Assembly (NCBI GenBank): GCA_050180485.1
Contig: JBFXED010000002.1
Span: forward strand, 124,001 to 188,000
Direction of reading: 5' to 3'
Origin: CADEGL01 sp050180485
GTDB taxonomy: Bacteria; Pseudomonadota; Alphaproteobacteria; CADEGL01
Length of the DNA: 64,000 nucleotides
Under the pieces are notes generated by a model. The model worked only from the letters and a program-made list of their open reading frames with translations, made no database searches and was not told the origin of the DNA. This document shows, piece after piece, positions 19,801 to 28,800 of the stretch (within the stretch, counting starts at the first letter, position 1; the number at the start of each line of letters is the position of its first letter). Position numbers and translations under genes: made by a program.

Positions 19801-22800
19801 AAGCTCTGCTCCAGTACCGTGAACGTGTTCATCTGGAATTCGGCGCCGCCGACCGCGTCGGACGGAGGCGCGGCCGGAACATAAGTGCCGGCGGAGAGCG
19901 TGGCGCCATCCGGCAGGCCGTGGATTTCGACCTGCGACAGTGTCTCGGACCCGTCCGTGTCGCCCAGGGCGGCGGTCAGGTTGAGCGCGATCGCCGTGTC
20001 CTCGTCTCCGGCCGCGCCGGTCGAGGACAACGCGGGCACGTCGACAACCGGCGTCACCGAGACGTTCAGGCTGGCCGTCGTGATGGCCGTATCGCCGTTC
20101 TCGCCTTCGGTCGTGGTCGCCGTGACCGTGAGCGTGAAGTCGTCGCCGTTGTTGAGCGCCGGGGTGATGGTCAAGCCGCCGAGCTGCCCCGGGGTCAGGG
20201 TCCAGGTGCCATCGCCGTTATCCGTGCCGGCCGAGAGGCTGGCGCCCGTGGGCACACCCGCGATCGTGATCGACAACGTCTCGGAACCGTCCACATCCGT
20301 CAGGGCGGACGCGATATCCAGCGCGATCGGCTGGTCTTCGTTGCCGGACGCATCGGCGGTCGCGAGCGAAGCCGCGTCAGCCACCGCGTTGACCGTGACG
20401 GCCAGGGAGGCCGTGATCGTGGCCGTGTCGCCGCTTTCAGTTTCGGTCGAGGTTGCGGAGATCGTGAGGGTGAAATCATCGCCGCTGTCGACGGGCGGGG
20501 TGATGGTCAGGCCCGCCAGTTGCGCAGAGGTCAGCGTCCAGGTGCCGTCGCCGTTGTCGGTGCCGGCCGAAAGCACGGCGCCGGCAGGCACACCCGCGAT
20601 CGTGATCGACAGCGTCTCCGAGCCGTCCACATCGGCCAGCGCGGATGCGATGTTCAGCGCGATCGCCGTGTCTTCGTTGCCCGAAGCCGGATCGACCGTG
20701 AGGGTCGGCGTATCGGCGGTCGCATCGGTGACCGAGACGGTCAGGCTCGAAGTGACGACGGCCGTGTCGCCGTTCTCGCTTTCCGTCGCCGTCGCGGTGA
20801 CGGTGAGGGTGAAGTCCTCCGCGCTGTCGGTCGGCGGCGTGATGGTCAGGCCGCTGAGCTGGGCCTGGGTCAGTGTCCACGTGCCGTCGCCGTTATCCGT
20901 GCCGGCGGAGAGCGTCGCCCCCGTGGGCACGCCCGAGATCGTGATCGACAGCGTCTCCGAGCCGTCCGTGTCGTTCAGCGACGCGCCGATATCCAGCGGG
21001 ATGGCCGTGTTCTGCTCGCCGGAAGCGTTCTCGACCGTGACGGTCGGATCGTCCGCGACAGCCGCGACCGTGACGGCGATGGAGGCCGTGGTGGTGGCCG
21101 TGTCGCCGTTCTCGCCTTCGGTCGACGTGACCGAGACGGTCAGCGAGAAGTCAACGTCGCTGTTGTGCGGCGGGGTGATGGTCAGGCCCGCGAGCTGCGC
21201 CGGGGTCAGCGTCCACGTGCCGTCGCCGTTGTTCGTGCCGGCCGACAGGCTGGCGCCCGCGGGCACGCCAGAGATCACGAGCGACGTGATGCTTTCCGAA
21301 CCGTCGGTGTCCGTGAGCAAAGCGCCGATGCTGAGCGGGATCGCGCTGTCTTCGTCGCCCGAGGCGGCCGAAGTGGTGACAACCGGATCATCTGCGACGG
21401 CGTTGACCGTGACGGCGAGAGACGCCGTCGTAGTGGCCGAGCCGCCCGCCGCTTCCGTCGAAGTCGCGGAGACGATCAGCGTGAAGTCGGCGTCGCTGTT
21501 GGCCGGCGGTGTGACAGTCAGGCCCGCGAGCTGCGCCGGGGTCAGCGTCCAAGTGCCGTCGCCGTTGTCGGTGCCAGCCGACAGGCTGGCGCCCGTGGGC
21601 ACGCCCGCGATCGTGATCGACAGAGTCTCCGAGCCGTCCACATCCGTCAGAGCGGACGCGATATCCAGTGCGATCGGCTGGTCTTCGCTGCCGGACGCGT
21701 CGGAGACCGCGAGCGAGGGCGCGTCGGCGACCGCGTTGACGGTAACCGCGAGAGACGCCGTCGTCGTGGAGGTGGCGCCGTTGGCCGTTTCCGTCGAGGT
21801 CGACGAGACCGTGAGGGTGAAGTCGGCATCGCTGTTATGCGGCGGGGTGATGGTGAGGCCCGCGAGCTGACCCGGCGTCAGCGTCCAGGTGCCGTCGCCG
21901 TTATCCGTGCCGGCCGACAGGCTAGCGCCTTCGGGCACGCCCGAGATCGTGACGGACAAGGTCTCGGAGCCGTCCGTATCGGTCAGCGCCGAGGCAATGT
22001 TCAACGCGATGGCCGTGTCTTCGTTACCGGAGGCCGGGCTGACGCTGAGCGTCGGCGTGTCGGCCGTGGCGTCGTCCACCGTCACGGTGAAGCTGGACGT
22101 CACCGTCGCGCTGTCGCCGTTCTCGCTCTCGGTCGAGGTGACCGAGACCGTCAAGGTGAAGTCGTCGTCGCTGCCCGGGGGCGGCGTGATGGTGAGGCCG
22201 GCAAGCTGGGCCGGAGTCAGAGTCCAGGTGCCGTCGCCGTTATCGGTGCCGGCGGACAGCACGGCGCCCGTGGGCACGCCCGAGATCGTGATGCTGATCG
22301 TCTCCGAACCATCGGTGTCAGTCGGCGCCGCGGTGATCTCCAGCGGGATCGGAGAATTCTGACTGCCGGTGACATCTTGGGCGGTGACGACCGGATCGTC
22401 GGCGACCGCGTTGACGCTGACATTGATCGTGGCCGTGGTGGTGGCCGTATCGCCGTTGGCGCCTTCGGTCGAGGTGACCGCGACCGTGAGCGTGAAGTCC
22501 ACGTCGCTGTCGTGCGGCGGGGTGATGGTCAAGCCCGCGAGCTGGCCCGGCGTCAGGGTCCAGGTGCCGTCGCCGTTATCCGTGCCGGCGGACAGCACGG
22601 CGCCCGTGGGTACGCCCGAGATTACGATGGAGGTGATCGACTCGGAACCGTCGGTATCGCCGAGCGCGGTGCCGATGGCGAGCGGAATCGCGCTGTCCTC
22701 GTCGCCCGAGGCGGGGGAGACCGTGACGATCGGATCGTCGGCAACCGCATTGACGGAAACCGCGATGGAAGCGGTCGTCGTGGCCGTGTCGCCGCCGTTG

Positions 22801-25800
22801 GCCTCGGTCGAGGTGACCGCCACCGTCAGCGAGAAGTCCGCGTCGCTGTTGGCGGGCGGGGTGATCGTGAGGCCGGCCAACTGCGCCGGGGTCAGGCTCC
22901 AGGTGCCGTCACCGTTGTCCGTGCCGGCCGACAGGGTCGCGCCCGTGGGCACGCCCGAGATCACGATGGACGTGATCGACTCGGAACCGTCGGTGTCACT
23001 GAGCGCGGCGCCGATGGAGAGCGGGATCGCGCTGTCTTCGTCGCCCGAAGCGGGCGAGACGGCGACGACCGGCGCGTCCGCGACGGCATTGACCGTCACC
23101 AGGAGCGCGGCGGTGGCCGTGGCGGTGTCGCCGTTGCCGGTCTCGGTCGCGGTGGACGTGACCGTCAGTGTGAAGTCCGAGTCGCTATTATGCGGTGGCG
23201 TGATGGACAGACCCGCGAGCTGTGCCGGGGTCAACGTCCAGGTGCCGTCGCCATTGTCGGTGCCGGCCGAGAGGACCGCGCCCGTGGGCACGCCGCCGAT
23301 CGTGATCGACAGGGTCTCCGAGCCGTCCGTGTCCGTGAGCGCCGAGGAGATCGACAGCGCGATCGCGGTGTCTTCGTCGCCCGTGGCGTTGGACACCGCG
23401 ACGATCGGCGTGTCGGCAGTGGCGTCGTTGACGGTCACCGCGATGGTCGCCGTGGTCGTGGCCGTGTCGCCGTTGGCCGCTTCCGACGAGGTCGCCGTGA
23501 CGGTCAGCGTGAAGTCCGAGCCGTCGTTAGCCGCGGGGGTGATCGTGAGGCCGGCAAGCTGGGCTGAAGTCAGAGTCCAGGTGCCGTCGCCGTTGTTCGT
23601 CCCGGCCGACAAGACCGCGCCCGCGGGCACGCCCGAGATCGTGATCGACAGGCTTTCGGACCCGTCCGTATCCGTCAGGGCGGAGGCGATGCTCAGCGCG
23701 ATGGCGCTGTTCTCGTTGCCGCTCGCGTCGGCCGTGGTCAACGTCGGCGCATCGGCCACCGCATTGACGACGACGTTCAGCGTGCCCGTCGTGATCGCGG
23801 TGTCGCCGTTCTCGCCTTCGGTCGAGGTGGCGGTGACGGCGAGCGTGAAATCCACGTCGCTGTCGTGCGGCGGAGTGATGGTCAGGCCGGAAAGCTGGGC
23901 CGAAGTCAGCGTCCAACTGCCGTCGCCGTTGTCCGTGCCGGCGGACAGGATCGCGCCCGCGGGCACACCCGAGAGCGTGATGGAGAGAGCCTCGGAGCCG
24001 TCCGTGTCGGTCAGCGCCGCTGCGATATCGAGAGGAATCGCCGTGTCTTCGTCGCCGACGGCGCCGCCGCCCGCGATGCTGACGCCCAGCAGGGTCGCGC
24101 CGATATTGCCGTTCCCGGACAGGCCCATGTCCATGATCGTGAGCTGTGCCGGCTCGGTCAGCGTGATGGTGCGGTCGATGCTGGCCGTCTCGAGGCCGTC
24201 GAGGACGATGTTCTCGCTGTAGCCGCCGAAGGAAATCGTCACACCGCCCGGCACGCCCGCGTAGATCGAGCCCGCCAGGTCGATGTGGATGACGTAGGTG
24301 CCCGGCGCGAAGGTGACGTTCGTCGTCAGGCCGCCATACTGGTTGGTGGTACCGGCCAGGTCGACATACAGACCGTTGCCCGGGAAGGCGTCAAAGTAGC
24401 CGTTGCCGATCAGGTCGACCGAGCCCGTCGAGACATCCCAGTTGGCGAAATCGAAATGGTTCAGCTCGCCGCCCGAGGGAGTCTCGCCGTCGAAATCATC
24501 GTGGAATACCACGGAGTTACCGACCGACAGGGAAGGCGCGTCGGCGACCGCGTTGACGGCAACGGCAATCGTCGCCGTGGTGGTCGCGGTGTCGCCGCTC
24601 GACGTCTCGGTCGAGGTCACCGACACGGTCAGGTTGAAGTCGGCGTCGCTGTTGGCCGGCGGGGTGATGGTGAGGCCTGAAAGCTGGGCCGGAGTCAGCG
24701 TCCAAGTGCCGTCGCCATTGTCGGTACCGGCCGAGAGAGCTGCACCCGCGGGCACGCCCGCGATGGTGATGCCCGACAAGGTCTCGGAACCGTCGGTGTC
24801 CGTGAGCGCGGCCGCGATGTCGAGCGCGATCGCCGCGTCTTCATCGCCCGAGGCGTTGGAGACGGCGAGCGTCGGCGCATCGGCGTGGGCGTCGAGAACC
24901 GTGACCGTCAGGCTGGCCGTCGTGGTGGCCGTGTCGCCGTTGGCAGCTTCGGTCGAGGCCGCCGAAACATGCAGGGTGAAGTCGGCATTGCTGCCCGGCG
25001 GCGGGGTGATCGTCAGGCCGGAGAGCTGGCCGGGGGTCAGTGCCCAGGTGCCGTCGCCGTTGTTCGTGCCGGCCGAGAGGACAGCACCGGCGGGCACGCC
25101 CGAGATCGTGACCGACAGGCTTTCGGAGCCGTCGATGTCCGTCAGCGCCGCGCCGACATTGAGCGGGATCGCCGAACCTTCGTCGCCGCTGGAATCCGAC
25201 ACCGTCACGGTCGGCGCATCGGCCACCGCATTGACCACGATGTTGAGCGCGGCCGTGGTGGTGGCCGTGTCGCCGCCATTGGCCTCGGTCGAGGTCGCCG
25301 TCACCGTCAAGGTGAAATCGACATCGCTGTCGTGCGGCGGGGTGATGGTCAGGCCGGCAAGCTGGGCCTGAGTCAGCGTCCAGGTGCCGTCGCCGTTGTC
25401 GGTACCGGCGGACAGGATCGCACCCGTGGGAACGCCCGCAATCGTGACCGACAGGCTCTCGGAACCGTCGGTGTCCGTGAGGCCCGCGGAGATCGCCAGC
25501 GGGATCGCCGTGTCTTCGTTGCCCGTGGCAATGCCCGGCAGGAAGACCGATGAAGTGTCTTCATAGTGGTAGTCGATCGTGCGGACGAGGTAATCGCTGC
25601 TGTCGTCCGTGATCGAGCCTTGGGCGTCGTTACCCAGCGCATCCACATACGGCGTGGCCTCGAAGACGATCGTGTCGAACTTCACGCCGGCATCGATGAG
25701 CACGCTGTAGTCGCTGCCGCCGCTCACGTTGGCGAACAGCGACGTGCCGACGACGACGCCGTCGTCGAGCACGGTCCACACGCCCTGCTCGATCGCGCCG

Positions 25801-28800
25801 CGCTCGGACGCGAAGAAGAAGGTGAATGCCACCGTGGCGTCGGTGACGTCGTGGTTAAACTGGACGATCAGCTGTTCGGAGATGTGGTTGATCGGGTCAT
25901 AGCCGGTCTCGGCCTTGATCGAAGGCGACGAGGCCTGGTTGCCCGAGGCGCCGATGCCGGCGCCGTTGATGCCGACATTCGAGGTGGACGCGGCCGTCAG
26001 GTTGCCAGAGCCGTCGATGTTACGCGCGGTGATCGTCGCGCCGCCCCAATTTGCGGCGTAGTTGTCGCCGGTCAGCGTGCCGGTCGTGCCGAGATGGCCG
26101 GTCTCGATCGTGGTGCCCGAACCCATGCTGCCGGCCGAAAGCGTCGGCGCGTCGGCCACGGCGTTGACCATGACGGCCAACGAAGCGGTCGTGGTCGCCG
26201 TGTCGCCGTTCGACGTCTCGGTCGAGGTGGCGGAAACCGTGAGGGTGAAGTCCGCGTCGCTGTTGTGCGGCGGCGTGATGGTCAAACCGGACAACTGGCC
26301 CTGGGTCAAAGTCCAGCTGCCATCGCCGTTGTTCGTCCCGGCCGAGAGGACAGCGCCCGCGGGCACACCCGAGATCGTAATATCGGACAGCGTCTCGGAG
26401 CCGTCCGTATCCGTCAGAGCGGCGGAGACGTTCAGCGCGATCGCCGTATCTTCGTTGCCCGACGCGGCCGTCGTGTGAACCGTCGGCGCATCGGCGTCGC
26501 CGGCCACGGAGACCGCGAGCGTCGCCGTCGTGGTCGCGGCGCTGCCGCCATTGGCCTCGGTCGAGGTCACGGCAACCGTCAAGTTGAAGTCGGCATCGCT
26601 GCCCGGTGGCGGGGTGATGGTCAGGCCGGAAAGCTGGGCCGGAGTCAGGGTCCAGGTGCCATCGCCATTGTTGGTGCCGGCCGACAGGTTGGCACCCGTG
26701 GGCACGCCAGAGATCGTGACCGACAGACTCTCGGAGCCGTCCGTGTCCGTCGGCGCCGCACCGATGTTCAGCGCGATCGGCGAATCCTCGACACCAGAAG
26801 CGGGGCTGGTCGTCACGATCGGCGCGTCGGCAACGGCTGCAACCGTTACCGCGATAGAGGCTGTGGTCGTGGCCGAATCACCCGCGGATTCCGTGGCGGT
26901 GGCAGAAACAGTCAGCACGAAGTCCGCATCGCTGTTGGCGGGCGGCGTGATGGTCAAGCCGGCAAGTTGCGCCGGCGTGAGTGTCCAAGTGCCGTCGCCA
27001 TTGTCCGTGCCGGCCGAAAGCATGGCGCCAGCGGGCACGCCGGAGATCACGATGGAGGAGATGGTCTCGGAGCCATCCATGTCCGCCAACGCCGCCGATA
27101 CGTTCAGCGCGATGGCGGTATCTTCGTCGCCGGACGCCGCAGCAGCCAAAACGATCGGGGCATCGGCGACAGCACCGACATTGACCGTCACAGACGCCGC
27201 CGAGGTCAGGCCGTGGGAATCGGCGATCGTGTAGGTGAAGCTGGCCGTGCCGCTATAGTTCGCGGTCGGCGTGAAGACGACGTTGCCGTTGCCATCCAGC
27301 GCCACGGTACCGCCCACGGCATTGCCCACGCCAGTGAGATGGATCGAGTCGCCAGCGTCAGGATCTGTGTCGTTGGCCAACAGAGCGGATGGCGCCCATA
27401 CGGCCTGCTCATCCTCGGTTGCCGAAAGCGTATCGGCATTCGCCGTCGGCGCGCTGTTCGGCGGTGCGATGACGTTGAGCTGCAGACCCTCGAAGTTGCG
27501 CACATCCAGATCGAAGGCGCTGAAGTGGAACACCGCGCCTTGGCCGGTCACGGAGTTCTGGTTGCTGTTCGACGCCAGGAAGGCCTGGAAAGCCGCGATG
27601 TCGGCCTGGACGGCCGCGCTGGCGTATTCCGCTGCCGTGAAAGTCAGCTGCAGCGTGTCGTAGCCGGAACCACCGTCGGCGTAGTCAGCGGCGCCCAGAT
27701 TTTCGGACATGGTGTAGCGAACCACGTCGTGGCCAGCTTCGGCGTAGACACGATCGCCGCCCGCGCCGCCGTCGAGCGTGTCGTTGCCGCCCGCGCCGCC
27801 GATGACGCCATTGTCGCCCCAAATGACGTCGTTGCCCGTGCCGCCCGTAATGACGTCATGGCCCGGCGAAACCGGCGCATGCAGGCCGCCCTGCCCCGGA
27901 CCGACCTCGTAATTGTTCTCGAACCACGAGTACTGGAAGGTTTCGTCATAGTTGGCGGTAAGCGGCAGGTTGGCGGCCGAGTAGGTTGGATCGACGACGA
28001 TTAATTGGCCTTCGCCGTAATGGGCGGCCGGATTCTGGTTGTTGCCCGCCTTGACCGCGATGGCGACGATGACGGCGCCGGGAAACTCATCGGCTACGAA
28101 GGACTCCAGTGGCAGATTGTCGGCATCCCGAATACCGGGACACTGGTCGAAACTGTCGATCTTGACCTTGATGATCTCGCCGTCGACGTTCAGGTAGAGG
28201 ACGACGTTGGAGATATCCCTGGAGAAGGCGGCGATATCCATGATCTCGCCGCCGTCGCCGTAGATTCGGTCGTCGCCGGCGCCGCCGTCGAGCGTGTCGT
28301 TACCGGCGCCGCCATAGACCGTGTCATCGCCCCAGACGCCGTAGATCGTGTCTTGATGGTCGCCGCCATACAGCGTGTCGTTCCAAGCGGAACTGGTCTG
28401 GCTGGCATCCCAGGAATAGTCGATGTAGCGGACCAGGAAATCGCTGGAATCGTTCGTGATCGATCCCTGGTTCGCATAGGGCAACGCCTCGAAGACGATC
28501 GTGTCGAAGGATGCGCCGATGTCGATCGAGAGCAGGAAGTCGCTGCCGCCCGTGGTGTTGCTGAACAGCGAAGACCCGACCACCACGCCGTCATCCAGGA
28601 TCGTCCAGCGCCCCTGCTCGCCCTCGCTGGCGAAGAACCAGCTGAGCGCGACCGACGTCTCCGTCACGTCGTGGTCGAACGAAACGATCAGCTGTTCGGA
28701 TGCATGATGGACCGGATCGTAGCCGGTCTCCGCCGTCAACCATGGCGCGTTCGCGTAGGTACCCGAGGCGCCGATGCCGTCGGCATGGATGCCGACGTTG

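Larger units (their letters stand above)
12765..27165 (-). repeat. array of 29 repeats of ~112 residues (coding)
   Basis: I count 29 repeats by the landmarks NEDTAIAL, DTDGSETLS, SGVPAGA, LSAGT and LTITPP; 26 are intact and three are split by propeller-like inserts. The first two repeats are spaced exactly 336 bp apart. Repeats of this type (VCBS/cadherin-like, bacterial Ig-like) form the stalk of large type I secreted adhesins and give spacing and Ca2+-dependent stiffness. Confidence 0.88.

Noticed and set aside
12765..27165. Regular repeats of about 336 bp taken as a CRISPR or satellite array
   Set aside because: All lie in one reading frame, keep protein-level identity better than DNA identity, and are spaced by domain length; no CRISPR-size repeats or cas genes are present.
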